64,000 nt of DNA. Source: Cystobasidium ongulense. Taxonomy: Eukaryota > Basidiomycota > Cystobasidiomycetes > Cystobasidiales > Cystobasidiaceae. Each line of letters starts with the position of its first letter. The stretch's first letter is position 1. Under the pieces are notes generated by a model. That model saw only the letters and a program-made list of their open reading frames with translations, was not told the DNA's origin and made no database searches. Made by a program: the position numbers and the translations under genes. The DNA lies in NCBI GenBank assembly GCA_022835595.1, contig BQUP01000002.1, positions 1,908,534 through 1,972,533 of the forward strand, written 5' to 3'. Below are positions 48,593 through 61,013 of this stretch, in pieces.

Positions 48593-51500
48593 ATGAGCGA
48601 CGAGCTTGCCGCTGCCGGTGGTCCTCCCGCCGCGGCTCCTGCTGCTGCTGAAGAGGAGACGGCACCTCGACCAGTTCCCAGCTACAAACGCAAGAGGAGC
48701 AGCAAGGCGTGTGAGTGTGCGACGGACTGCACGATGACCACGACAGCAGCTTATAGACATCTTGTACTCTATTCTTGCTTGTCCCACCACCAGGCGTCGT
48801 GTGCAGGTGCGGTGTCCCTGTCCGTCTCGCTCTGCTGCTGTCTATCGCTGAGTCTTTCATTATGCATGCCATCATCATCCATCTAAACACACTTCACCTC
48901 GACCTCGTCTATTGCAGGCAGAAAAAGGTCAGATGCTCGGGAAATGAGCCCTGCCGGTGAGCTTCGTTGTCCTCTATCCTGTTCTCCATGTGTTGCATAT
49001 ACTGCCTCGGACAAGCGGTCCGATAAGCCCGGCGTTCACTACCCACTTTATCGCATGCGCCACAACTGCATACATGTCAACAAACAGCATACTGAGTCCA
49101 ACTCCTACAACCCTTCGCAGCCACTGTATCGAGTTCGGAGAGACGGTGCGTCCGACCCAAAGCTGCACTAGCGCTCTTTTGGCCAATCTCTCCATTCAGC
49201 TGATGGCTAGAAAACCAACAGTGCCTGTTCGATGACGCTGTCGTCGCCCATCCAACAAGAACTTTCACCGAACTACAGCTTCGCATAATCAGACTAGAGA
49301 CGTACATCATCCAACTTACAGGCGAGGATCTGGCTCCCTTGACCAACTTTAGAGGGGTGGATGCTGAAGACGGCAGTAGCAGCTGGAATACTCCCGTTCC
49401 TACTGGATCATTTGCTGCTTCGAGATCATTCACCCGCAATACCAAGCGGCAGAGACAGAGACAGGATGAAGCAACTGCAGAACCCGAGAATGAGAATCCT
49501 TCGGCTTCCTCATCCAAGTACACCCACGAACAATCACAAAGCGAGGCGCAAACACAATCTGCACCTGATTCTGGTCAACGACAGTTACCGCATGGTTTAG
49601 ATTCGCAAGAGGGCTTGAGGCATACTTACCTTGAAGAAGCGAAGTTTGCCCAGACCATGTCAAGCAATCATGACACTTCTCTCTCTAGGGATCATGGGGC
49701 GACCCATCGTGTCCTTTATCATCCTTCCACCTCAAGGATAAGGGCTACAGCTCGAGAGGAAGACATGTTCTCAACCGATGAGGACGAGACTACAGCGCAG
49801 CGGGACCTATCGCAAAGGGCGGTTCCAGTAGGCTTGGATGGTACAGACTCAATTATGGGCGGTGGCGCATTAGACGACAATGCCCCTCATTCCCCTCCCT
49901 CATCCTCCCGCCGCGGCTTTGTCTTTGAATCAAGTAATCCAAGTGGCAGTACGAGTTCAGCAAGTATGAAAAGAACAGGATCAGCTTCATCTGCACCAGC
50001 TGCATTGGGTCCCACAACAGCAAAAATATCATCAAGTAACGCATCTGATTTTAGAGTTGATAAAACAGGAAATCTAAGATATTTAGGATCTGCTTCTACT
50101 TCTGCTGTTGTTGCTGAATTGGCCGATAGACAAAGATGGGACGCTGAATCTCCTGCTATGATTCATAATGCGCAAACCGCTGCTGCTGCTAGGAGAAGAA
50201 GTAGTGTTAGACTTTCAAACGGGCACATTGGAGCAAACGGAAATGGGGAGCCGGCTGCTTCGGCGAACAGCTCCCTACCTGCTGTGGAAGAGATGGATGA
50301 TAATCTTACCGATCATCCGGCTGCTGCGGTGCCATCGTCTAACCGAGAGTTCGCTCGTCCGCCTATGAGACCTAAACCTTGGGAAATCTTCTCAAATCTC
50401 GGAGTTACTGTTGCTGGTGCTTTACCACCTGTAGAAGAAATCGCTCTGCCTCCTGAGGATCTGGCTAGAAAGCTGGTCGATGGCTTCTTCGAGCATATTC
50501 ACCCATTGTACGATTCGTCTTTATGCTCAAACGGCCGTGCCAGAACACCAGGCTGATATTCTGATGATCAATAACTATAGATTCCCTGTACTACATCGAA
50601 CAGCTCTTGTAAAAGACATGAATACAGTCTATCTTCTTCGCTCAAAGGGAGAAATGCGAAAAGCAGATCCACCATTTCTTACTTTATTATTCGCTGTTTT
50701 CGCATGTGGAGCGTTAGTATCTGAAGATCCTAGAGTTTACGAAGAAGGTGGTTACAGCGATAATGCGAGAACATATCCCGTAGAACAAGGGCCCCTCGAT
50801 CCTTTCGCACAGTGGCAAAATGATCTTTTGTCTGGAGAGGCCAGAGCCAATATTTCAAGTGCACAAACACAAGCTAGAACTTCAACTTATAATTTTGGCC
50901 TCTCGGATGCTTCAAGAAGACAAGGCGTCAGAAGAGCTGGTCATCGTTATTATGCTCAAGTCAATATCTTGATATTGCACTCCTTGTTTCAGCCTAGTGT
51001 TGATCAGGCGGTTCTATACGGTTTAATGGCGTGAGGCATCTTATCGCTTTCTCTCCCTCCAGTGGATGATCGTTTTTGACGTTGCTTCCCTCTATACGCA
51101 TCAGATATTATCACGTTAGTAGCAATACTGCAGCTAGAGCTTGGCTGCTTTCGGGTCAAGCCTTACGCCTAGCTATCGTAAGTACTTGCAGGGCTTTATC
51201 CTCTACGTAAAGTCCCAGAAGTTGACGATGATATATACGCGCTTCAGGAATTGGGCCTCCATCGATCTTCGGCTAACTTCAAGCCCTACGTCCGAGAAAG
51301 AAGAAGAAGAGTCTTTTGGGCTCTTTTTTCACTTGAATCGTTGCTCGCTAACAATCTGGGCAGACCTCCTAGTATCCCGCTATACGAGATTGACCAGGAA
51401 AGACCTGAAAATTTATGCTTGGATGACTTGCTGCCTAGTTTAACTACTTATGGGCCACCCCGTAAAGGGTAAGTCTACTACAAGCCTATCAGATGTCTTG

Positions 51501-53003
51501 ATGTGGAAACACAGCAAAGCTAAACTCTCGTGCTTTACTGTTGTGGACTGGCAGGGAAATCGGTGGCTTTTTACATTTGGTCAAATTACACTGGATTTTA
51601 GCCGAAACCCTACGTACGATATCGCGCCATCAACGACATACAAGACCTATAAGTGCTGCAGAACTTCAAAAGAGGCTTTTGAAATATGAGATGGAGGTCA
51701 AGAACTGGTTTTGTGATTTTCCTCCAGAGTTCGCTTTTAAACCTGGTGCGCCGGACGGCGGTTTATCGGGGGAACAGCTTACTCAAAATTACATTAGTAA
51801 GTGTTGCTGTGTGCATGATGACTGCACATGGTATCGTTCTGGTCATTCACTGAATTTACCCCTTTCCGTGTAGTGCATCTGTCGTTTCATTGCGCAATTC
51901 TACTACTCTTCATGCCTTTCATGCCTCGAAAAGGCGAAGAAGCTACAGAATTTCAGACTTATGCTTTAGCCCGCTGCGTGTATGCTTGCAAGGATCATAT
52001 CGACTTCACAGCCAAATATCAATACCCCATCCCGCCTTCTCATTATCTCTTCAACATTACCCAGCATCTGTTGGTAGCTGGAGCACTACTCCTCCTTATC
52101 TGCCACCGGGGCCTGCAAGATCCAAAGTTACTCGATCGTACCGTCAAAGATGTCGATTCAAGTATCAGCGTATTGAAACTTATTGGTCATCGTTTCGTAG
52201 GAGGTACGATTGGAGCTGAGATGGTACAGAATATGAAGGATAACATGAAACATTCGGAGACCTGGAAGACAAGACAGATGAAAATCGCTGAAGCGGAAGC
52301 TGCTGCCGCTGCCGTTGCGAGGCAATCCCAAGGTCCTCTATTCCCTCCCATTCCTCTTCCTGGTCCACGCCGCTTTCCGGGCATACCCCAGCCGTCTACC
52401 ACAAATAACAGAACTTCACCTACTCACAGGACTTCCTTAAATACACTTCCAGAGGACGCAAGCGTCCATTCCGCTCTCAATTCAGTCAGGAACATGGCGG
52501 ACTGTGCGATGCCGCAGACAGATGGAATGGGCAATACGGCCATGATGATTGCAGGAAACACAGCTGGAATGGCATCTTCTCCCGTTGGGCATATACCTCA
52601 ACAGTACCCTGCAAGCATGGTGATGCCCAATTACAGCACTCGCGAACCCGGGTATCTGTACCCGACGCAACCGAGCCCAGCACACTATGGGACAACCGAC
52701 TGGCAAGCACCACATTTCCTTGGTCAAGGTCTCACACCTACCAACAACGGTACTTCCTTCCTGGACGACTATCTTCAAATATCAGGAGGCAGTTACACAG
52801 GAAGCTCAAACTATGCCCATCCTTCAATGATGCAGACTTATAACACACCAGAGTCACAACCTCTCTGGCCCTCGGATAACTTGAACTTCAACATCAAAGG
52901 CTTGGAAGAAATTACTGCTAGATCATATAACAGTTCATTTATGAACAACAATAACAATGGCTATCAAAGCAATAGCTCTCAATACCCCTTCGTCCAATTC
53001 TGA
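48593..53003 (+). CDS. Zn2Cys6 fungal transcription factor (MHR domain)
   Basis: Ten exons: 48593-48710, 48794-48806 (13 nt), 48918-48956, 49121-49145 (25 nt), 49222-50507, 50581-51030, 51105-51177, 51248-51468, 51555-51796, 51874-53003; 1198 residues, all in phase. The joined zinc cluster reads KACVVCRQKKVRCSGNEPCRHC-IEFGETC, an exact C-x2-C-x6-C-x5-C-x2-C-x6-C pattern assembled from five exons. A helix (TFTELQLRIIRLETYIIQL) follows as the likely dimer linker. After a 370-residue disordered stretch, the fungal middle homology region runs from HPLFPVLHRTAL through SGQALRLAIELGLHRSS and RRRVFWALFSLESLLANNLGRPPSI. The tail is Asn/Gln/Ser-rich. It lies next to the cupin and gentisate dioxygenase genes and is a candidate regulator of them. 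Confidence 0.93.
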
Positions 53004-53342
53004 TCTATACAAGACATCAATCAGAATGCAAATGGAACATCCTCAGGATTTGGATCAACATATGTCTAATTTATTTGCTTGAACTTTAATCTATTGTTGG
53101 GATACAACTTTATCAGTGCGACTTATTAAATTAGTGCGGGACAGTAAAAGCAGTATTCAGAGTCGTAGACACCTATTTTCAGTTTTACCGTCGTTCCTAT
53201 CGATGTATCATAGTAGCATCTTCTCGCATAGCCTGCCGTACATGTGCCCACTATGGTCGACCGCGCCTCTGCCCCTTCAGCAACGCAGCCTATATTGGAC
53301 TTTTGCGGGCGGACTTGCATTTAGGTTTTGCTAAGTACCCGC
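53004..53342. other. Convergent gap
   Basis: 3' flanks of the Zn2Cys6 gene and the cupin gene. Nothing else seen. Confidence 0.5.
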
Positions 53343-53984
53343 TCAAGCTGGGATTCCACCCAAGTGGTCCTCTTTCTGACTGTTTTCTCCTGACTTGACG
53401 GTGTCATTCCAGCTCTCTACATTCTCCACAATGGGCTTCCTGCCGGTTCTCGTGATTATCCAGACTACTTCTTCGTCCCCGTCATTGACTTCTTGATGTA
53501 AAGTATTGCTCGGAATCAATGCAAAATCGCCGGGCTCAAGGTCGACTCGCTTGCTTCCTTGAGGTCCGAAAACGACTGAGCCTCGACCGGAAGCTATGTC
53601 GAGCGCCCATGTATGAACCTTAGTAAAGAGCTAGGGTGGCTCAGAGGGCTGGACTACTGACCTGCGTATACGACCTGTGTCAATACGGGAGATGAAGAGA
53701 ATTCCAAAATTAGAGGACTGTGCCCGGGTATCGCTATAGTTTGGAAGTGTTTACCGTTTCACAAGAGCCTGTAGCGCATATGAGTCAGATAAATCAAAGG
53801 CAGGATTACCGTTGCTTCTCACCGTGATGATGAATCGCAGAGCTAGTGTGGGGCTCCGCAGTCATGACTGGGTTTCCGCCACTTGATAAATGAGCATTGA
53901 TGGTTGCGCTCTCTCAAGTTCGCATAGCTTACGTGTAGCACAAATCTTGTCATTGACTTCGACTAAAGCCGCCATTCTTTTCAT
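53343..53984 (-). CDS. Small single-domain cupin
   Basis: Five exons on the minus strand: 53984-53933, 53867-53823, 53768-53755 (14 nt), 53674-53662 (13 nt), 53593-53343; 124 residues, every phase fits. The joined sequence gives cupin motif 1 as HHHGSCETVVYAASGRGSVVFG (metal ligands H, H, E) and motif 2 as GDFALIPSNTLHQEVN (third His). Single-domain cupins of this type include metal-dependent dioxygenases and isomerases acting on small acids. It is next to gentisate dioxygenase, on the same strand, so a role in the same pathway is plausible but not shown. An inner ATG at 53975 is an alternative start. Confidence 0.85.
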
Positions 53985-54654
53985 GCCTGGTCAAACGTGT
54001 CAGTGACGCTAAAGGTCATCATGATATGACGAACACATTCACCTCCTGTCTGGCCTGTGCTTTCATGCAAACCTGCACGCTTTGTGTGAAGGACTGGACT
54101 CTCAGGTTCGCCCATGATTTGTGTGAACAATGTACTGCGGTTTTTCCGGAAAAATGCAAGCTGTGGCAGACGATAGGCTTTGAAGAAGCGTTTGATCTGC
54201 AAGCCGATCAGAAATAGCAGAAATCGAGATGATACAAATATTGTGCAAATCAAATGCAGTGCAGTCGACCATACTGATCATGATCATGTTTCTGTTAGAA
54301 TATGCTGCATTGAGATAAAAGAAGATTGACTGCCAATTTCTATATACATGACCCTATTCTTTCCCAGTACCGGCTTGGAACATAAAGCTCGCGCGTATCA
54401 CACCAAGACCCCTCTCCTCTCGCGTGCCCCCCCACTATGCAAGTACTTTCAAGCGGTGCCTACTGAACTAACCCTCCGAGGTGCGAGCGCCTTTTAAAAC
54501 AAAGCATCGACACCTGGTATTCCGATAGATAGGAAATAATAGACCTGATTGGAATGCCCTGAATCTGTATAGACAGTGGCTGGGCTTCTATGCAGAGTGA
54601 TAAAAGCCTAGTTTCTGTATATCATCGCAACAATACAAAACGGAGATTCAGCTT
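53985..54654. other. Intergenic, tandem minus-strand genes
   Basis: Promoter of the cupin gene and 3' flank of the dioxygenase gene. It includes a C-rich run at 54427-54434; no gene is recognised. Confidence 0.5.
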
Positions 54655-56459
54655 TCAATGTCCTCTTGCTTGCACGCTACAGATTAAAACGTAGCAGGAG
54701 AGCAGGCTACACACCTCCAATGCGGATGAGTCATTATAGTTGAACAAGCAAGCTGTTTCATTGGCAGTTTCGACATGATGGAACCTGTACCATGATGGCA
54801 CAGCGAATGTATCTCCCGCCGACCATGAGAGGATCTTTGGTTCTTCATCCGGGTGTCTATCGTGATCAGTTACTATAGTCTGACCTTTACCTTCGACCTG
54901 CATGGACATTGAGGTCAGAGCAGCCTGTGACAGAAGGGAGCCATGCAATGTATGACGGCGTTAAAGGAACTCACCACATGGAAGATATTATTGGCCGTCT
55001 CTTGACGTTCAGCACTCGCTGCGCCAGCTAGTAGCATCTCCGCGAAACAAGCGACCGTACGTGAGGCATGGCCATCGGGGAATGCTTTGTTCACGTATTC
55101 TTGTCGCACATGTGGCCGACCAGCAGCTGACAGGGATGCCTTCATGTCTTTCCATTTAAAGTGAGTCGGTGAATCGTTAGTGGGGCTGCGATTAGTCGTA
55201 TAATTGGATTATAATCAGCTCTGTTCGATCTAAGAGTAAAGACCGTCGTGCAGGTCGGAAGGGAACTTACACTGAATCATGGTACCGCTGTCCGTTGAAA
55301 TCGGGATGTTGCATCATTCGCACTTGGAAGTTGACTGGGAAAGTGCCTGCGAACATAGGCATGTCCAGGCCGTCCAGCCAGATGACAGGATTATTTCCCT
55401 CATTGCCATGATCGTGCCATTGAACTGCAGGGGTTGAGTGATTGAAGTGTCTTCAGGTCAGTATGCCATTGATCTACTGTAGCTAGCCTGTCGTGCTGCC
55501 TCGTATAGGAGTAATTCACCCACATTGACTGGTCAAAATCAAATCTCCCTTGGACATGTACATCTTCTTGCCTCCAACGGCAGTGTATGCGCCTTCTCCC
55601 TCAATCAAGAAACGGATAGCAAAGATGGTGTGTCTGTGACATAGTGCTCTTTCCCCAGGTAGGAGCAACTGCCAGGCGGCTGTGTTGGAAAGAAATGTAA
55701 AGAATGGTTAGAACGGGACTATAACGCGTATGATATGGAAGGAAAGAGACATGGCTAGACTCACCAAGGATAGAGTCTGTGGTATACGGGCATACTTTTA
55801 CTCCCGGATTGACCTGAAGATGTTACACGTTAACAGGAAGTTTTTCCGTATTGCCAGCTATCGCCTTTTGAGCGGCCTACCATCAAGAGAGCTCTTCGCT
55901 CGGCTTCAGCGGTGGTCGTGACATCGCGAGAGCCTGCAGGTGCATCACGCTGGAGCTCAGTAATGGGCTTTACATGTTGTAGCAGGTAGAGCAAAGGCGT
56001 GGCTTGAGGGCTCCGCGAGCTCGACTCACGCATGACAATCTCGCGCTGTTCCTTCCAGGCCCATAGATGCGGCACACACTCGGTGTCCGGGAGGCCCGTC
56101 ATGGGCCGCATCTCGTTGTGCCATAGTGCGCGGAGGTTGTGTGCTGGCAGCTCTGCGTGGACTGCGTGCGTGCAGGATGGTGGTGCAAGTCGTGTATAGT
56201 GCGAGGTGGCGAGTGCAAGGCGCGTGATCGGATGCAGGAAGCGTGATCCAACAGACAGACAGGCAGGCAGGTATTCCGTCAGTATCTGTATGCCTCGTCT
56301 CTATCAAGCGCGATAAGCCTCCTCACAGTGCTCCCGCAGGTCCAGCTGGGTGGCGGGATCTGCCTCGGTATTCGTGCCCTTTTGCGCCTCTTTGACCTGC
56401 GACGTGGCCGTGCTCGTGACTGTGGAGGTCGAGGACATGGTGTTGGGTGAAGTGACCAT
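54655..56459 (-). CDS. Gentisate 1,2-dioxygenase
   Basis: Eight exons on the minus strand: 56459-56327, 56161-56030, 55933-55881, 55813-55765, 55679-55524, 55424-55271, 55185-54975, 54924-54655; 385 residues, all in phase. Family marks: [13 protein letters not shown], then [13 protein letters not shown], then the ferrous-iron cupin [31 protein letters not shown] (His ligands in HRH), then [18 protein letters not shown], then [12 protein letters not shown] second cupin half follows ([19 protein letters not shown]). The enzyme opens gentisate (2,5-dihydroxybenzoate) to maleylpyruvate. The extreme C-terminus may use one more small intron (donor near 54705). An in-frame ATG also exists at 56591; the 56459 start avoids a pyrimidine tract that looks like an intron in the leader. 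Confidence 0.93.
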
Positions 56460-57105
56460 CGAGACTAGAATATATGCAACAAGTAGGAGAAAAGGAAGAG
56501 AGACAGAAGCAACCGCATACAAGAAATAGGCGGAGTTGTTTTGTGCGCGGCGGTCGGCGTCTCCGAGATAGGTCTGCTGCCTACATCCCATCCATCCGTT
56601 CCTTCCAGCCTGCCTGCCCTTACTCCACGGTATATCAATTCACCGAGAGAGCGATACGGGCAGTCGAGGGTGTAGAAATCTCTTTCCTCTCGTTCGCGTA
56701 AATATTAAATGGTGTTGCATGTGTAGCCTCACTCGTCGCCACAGCCAGCACAACACGATAAGCTTTGGCTCATCAAGCCGATATACCCGGCGGACTCTGG
56801 AAGCCGTCCTTGCCGCAGCTGTCCGCTCTATCCGAGTGGCATGGGCAGCGATACGGTAGCCTCCAGTCACCGACTGTCAGCTCATCACCATCAACCCTCT
56901 TTACGCGCCAGTCGTACAGTCTCTCACTCCTCGTGCGGCTTCGCCCGCTCACGGCTTTTTCGAGCGGCCGTCTTGCACGAGCTGGCGACTGTCCGAAGCA
57001 AGCAAGACTCCCGGATAGGATACCGAGACCAGACGTGCAGAAGCGTACAGAAGGTGATTTCCATCGTAGCCTCCTAAAACATTATTTTTTGGTATATATA
57101 ACAAT
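56460..57105. promoter_or_regulatory. Divergent promoter, gentisate dioxygenase and alpha/beta hydrolase
   Basis: 646 bp between opposite start codons. It includes a long pyrimidine tract ending CTAG on the minus strand (56464-56510), perhaps a leader intron of the dioxygenase gene. TATATATAAC lies just upstream of 57106. Confidence 0.5.
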
Positions 57106-58484
57106 ATGACCTCGGAAGGCGTCATCCAAGACGAGTACAAACGCGTAAAGCAAGCTGTCCTCGATATTGGTTCAGAATGGACTGGTCCGACAGCCGATGT
57201 ACTACTTTGACGCTCTTTTGGGATTTACTATTTGAGTATCAAGCTGATAATTGTGCTGTCACAGAAAGTCCTCGCGCTCTATGGGGATTCCATGCAAGCT
57301 CTCAAAAAGCTGGTAGGAAAAACGACAGTAGTGAAAGATGTTAGGTATGGGACAGCAGAGAGAAATCTCTTGGATGTAAGCTCTTCGAGATCTTTCGCTA
57401 CATGCTTCATTACCGGATTCCGTATTTTATAAGTCATTCATCTTCGGCAAATCAGGTATTCGTGCCTGCAGAAGGTCTGACATTCCATGGTGAACGACCC
57501 GTTCTGATTTACTTCCACGGCGGCGGATTTTTCGTGAATATTTTCTTCTAATTCCTGCTCAAGACGGAGAAAAGCCCTTTCTCACTGTGTCTTGTTTCCC
57601 ATCAGGCTGGAGATAAGAACTGGAATGAAGAAGTCTACAGCAACATAGGATACTATTTCGCTTCGCATGGGATTGTCACTGTAAGTTATGACTCCTTACT
57701 TTGTTAATCGAGTACTTTCGACCTGATGGTCTCACTTCCTTGTTTCTGAAGATTTTGGCCAACTATCAACTAGTACCTGCTTGTCAATATCCAGCACCTG
57801 CAGACGATGTTCAGTCAGTGCGCGAATGGGTAGAAAACAATGTTAGTGATCACCAATATGGATGCGGAGATCCGAACAAGGTCATTTTAGTAGGACAAAG
57901 TGCCGGTGGAGCGCATGTAGCGACGAACCTATATGCCTCTGGGGATACAAAACGCTCTTCCTCTTTTTCAAGTAGTACCAATCCATCAGTAAAAGGGGTA
58001 GCGTACCTATCAGTGCCATTCTATTTCGATAGAACGAAAGCAAGAAGAGCTCAAACATTGCGTGAATATTATGGTTCGGATCAAGTCGATGCATGGGAGC
58101 CTAGATCACCTCTTGGCTTGTTCAAGCGTCTGTCGGATAACGACGAAGCGTTACAGGCATTGGATCTACCAGTATTTATTTGTCTTGGACAATTAGATCC
58201 GTAAGTTTCGTTTTCCCATAGCAAAAAAATCGTTACAAGAGCTGAGAGTAGGGATTTGGATTCTGTTTCTCTTCATGCGCACCAACAGGAAAGAAATCGT
58301 AGATGCGAACATCATGTTCTTTGATGCTTACAGGGAAAAAAGCGTGCCTAAAGGTACACTACCGCTCATGCATGTCCTTCCTGGACACAACCATATTTCA
58401 AATGTTATCTCGATCGGTCTGGGAGACGATTATGATGTTCAGGGTCCGTTACTGCTGAATTTCATTCGTAGTGTTGCTCTGTAA
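57106..58484 (+). CDS. Alpha/beta hydrolase (BD-FAE / kynurenine formamidase-like)
   Basis: Six exons: 57106-57198, 57265-57375, 57456-57533, 57606-57680, 57752-58200, 58289-58484; 333 residues. The serine-hydrolase marks are all present: RYGTAERNLLDVFVPAEG, oxyanion-hole HGGGFF, YQLVPACQYPAPADDVQSVREWV, nucleophile elbow GQSAGGAH, acid CLGQLDP and the His in PGHNHIS. This group includes kynurenine formamidases and small-ester carboxylesterases; which one it is cannot be told. It has no signal peptide, so it is cytosolic. It is divergent from gentisate dioxygenase and convergent with the lactonase, so it may supply or release an aromatic substrate. Confidence 0.9.
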
Positions 58485-58597
58485 TATAGCCGTATATACT
58501 GTATGTATGAAGGTAAGAAGCACTCAAAGTACGCTGATCTTTCTATCGAGGAAGTTCGAACCTGATATCGGTAGACTATGGCCGATTCAGCAAACAG

Positions 58598-59871
58598 CTA
58601 CGAAAGTACGAAACCACTCGGGGATAGAACATCCGCATTTCTCGCTATTTCCTTCAAATTCCCATTTTCGACATCTATAAAATAAACGACCGCACCCATC
58701 TCAGTTTTAGATCCAACAATATAATAGTTTCTTCCATCATATTCGAAAATTTCAGCAGCCCTAGGATGATCTAATCCAGTTCTTAATTCACCCATTCTTT
58801 CTAAATTACGTCCATCTGAAGAGACCTTGAACCAAACGATTGCATCACCTTTTGGGTGTGATTCTAATCTGTTTGTAATATAAATGAAACGCTTGTCTGG
58901 AGTCATGTTAATCGCTGAGGCACACATTCCTTTCCCTTGTGATTTGGCATCGCTGGGTAGGACAGAGTAAGTAGCTATTGGAGGGGAAGATGTGGAGAGA
59001 TCGTGGATTGTAACTGTGTTGTTGAGCTCGTTGACTATGTATGCGATGTTACCTAGGAAATTAGTAGATACGTCAATTAAATTACGCTAAACACGCAACC
59101 TTGAGCCTTCGCCGCGAAAGCCAGCGAGCAAGCCTGAGGCAGGCCCGCCCATGGTTACATGTCATATAAGAGAAGCTTACCGTCTGAATGTATGACTGCA
59201 TGACGAGGTCCAGCACCCGCTTGGCATGGAAGCGTCTTATCTTTGCCGATAAAACGAAGCTTATCGGCTCCAAGGTCAGGCACTAAGAAGCAATCAAGGC
59301 CGGGTACATAAAAGCACCCATGAGGGTGTGAAGCTTCTTGCCTTTCTTGATTCGGACCAATTTTGAACTCCTTTTTCGAGAGATCATATATCTCAGGATC
59401 GATATCTTCGTTAATCATTCCATCTGGTTTCAAGTGATAGATCGTGACTGTACTCGTTTCGTACTGCGATTTGATGCGTTCTTTAGCTGATTCAGATAGA
59501 TTACCTGAAGACAGAGAAGTGTTTACATTTGCTATTGACAATTTATCTGCATTATCTGATATTCCGAGATGGCAAGGGTCCATTCCATGTGAAGGGTAGT
59601 TTCTGACTATTTCCAAATGAGGTGGTTCTTTTTTTGATGAGGTTGATGCAGTATTGCTTGGTGTTAGTTTGACGATGCTTAGTATACCAGGAACATCTGA
59701 ATAACGCTGTAATGCGTAGAATAAGCCTTTGTGTTTTGGATGTGCCGATATCCAGGTGTAGTCTTGGAACGAAGGGGTGTCCAGCGTCTCGAGGGTCAGA
59801 CTTGCATACGCCGGGTCAAAGTGGAGGAGTTGAGGCCTGTCGTGGAACGAGGCTACGAATAGAGTAGCCAT
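58598..59871 (-). CDS. Beta-propeller lactonase (3-carboxymuconate cyclase / 6-phosphogluconolactonase family)
   Basis: Two exons on the minus strand, 59871-59181 and 59052-58598; 381 residues. It has the seven-bladed propeller pattern of the YbhE-like lactonase family: TWISAHPKHKGLFYAL, then ISDNADKLSIANV, then HPHGCFYVPGLDCFLVPDLGADKLRFI, then GPRHAVIHSDGN, then KRFIYITNRLESHPKGDAIVWF and LDHPRAAEIFE. Relatives lactonise 3-carboxy-cis,cis-muconate in protocatechuate breakdown or hydrolyse phosphogluconolactone. Its place in this neighbourhood favours aromatic catabolism, but the family alone does not decide. Confidence 0.88.
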
Positions 59872-61013
59872 GATGTCCGCTTAAGGAGGCGTGTCTCGAA
59901 AGCGAAGACAAGGTGTGGTGGATGGTATTCCTGCTCTGGTTGTTTCGGCTAGCGAGCGCGATCGAGGCCGGGGTCTTTTCAACCGAGCCGAAGAGGAGGA
60001 GGCCGAAGGAAAGAACGGCATGCTTGTCAGGAAACTGCCCACCCACTTGGTTCGAGCCTTCTTCCTCGACACAACAAGCTGAAGCAAACAAGCAAGCAGG
60101 GGAGAGTGCCCGCTATGGAAGCGAAAGCTCGTCCGCCGACTTTTCCGCTCGAGTACGCGACTTGCTTTGGCCATGGCCCGCCTCACCAAGCAAAGACGGG
60201 CCAAAGTGAAGCGACGCGGTTGAGGTAGACTGCAGATCTATGCTATGCACAGTCGTCTGCGGTTGGAGCGTACGGTGACTTGAAGGAAGTCGGCAGCGGT
60301 ATCAGGCTTTTCATGTCATACAAGATTGAAGAACTTGCGCAGACCCACCGCATTGCACGAGGTATCGCGATACAGGTCCATTATCCCGTTCCTGGCTCGG
60401 TACAATTCTGTTCGGCCATAGTCATTCTCCATGGGCGGATGCTGTCAAACGCGAGTGTCCGACGTCGACGGTCGACAGCTCGGCGGGACAAACAGGTCAA
60501 CGTCTTGCAAGGCCACCCGTTGCACGCTCAGAGCAGCTGACGGCATACAGGCTGCTTTGTTCCAGCCGTCCTATCGCCGTCACTTCCTCCCATCTCTGCA
60601 GCTCGCCCCGTTGGCCGTTCCGTCACTCTGGTGTCGGTCGGTCTGCTTGGATTTTCACCCATCGACGACGGACGACGACAACGACATCGACGACGGTCCA
60701 CCACTCGTCCGAGGTTCACGGTACTCCCAGCAAGTCAAGGCAGGCAAGTTGGCAGCAGCCAAGCACTCACAAAGTGGGAGACAGCCTCCAGCCTCGACTC
60801 CATCCACCATCGGCGACTCTGCTGCGTGCAAGGCCTTCCAATCACGAGAGGGGACAGAGCAGCGAGGCGACTAGGGACGCACACTCTACGCCACGCCAGG
60901 CCACACCACACCATATCACATCACATCTCACCGCATGCCATAGAAGCTGGCCAGTCCTGGCTGCCCTCTCCGGTTCGTCTGCCCGTGAACGGTCCATCCA
61001 TCTTCCCTCCACC
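59872..61013. promoter_or_regulatory. Divergent region, lactonase and second Zn2Cys6 gene
   Basis: 1.1 kb between opposite start codons, GC-rich from 59890 to 60200 and 60430 to 60960. The open frames here look like chance frames of GC-rich DNA; no gene is called. CACCACACCATATCACATCACATCTC-type sequence at about 60903 is CT/CA-rich leader sequence. Confidence 0.45.

Noticed and set aside
51828-51873. An in-frame upstream extension of the last exon of the first Zn2Cys6 gene as a separate start
   Set aside because: The exon joins the previous one in phase at 51874; the extension is intron sequence.
59891-60209. Open frames in the GC-rich stretch upstream of the lactonase gene
   Set aside because: Several overlapping frames of similar length on both strands, with no motif or splice logic; these are chance frames in GC-rich DNA.
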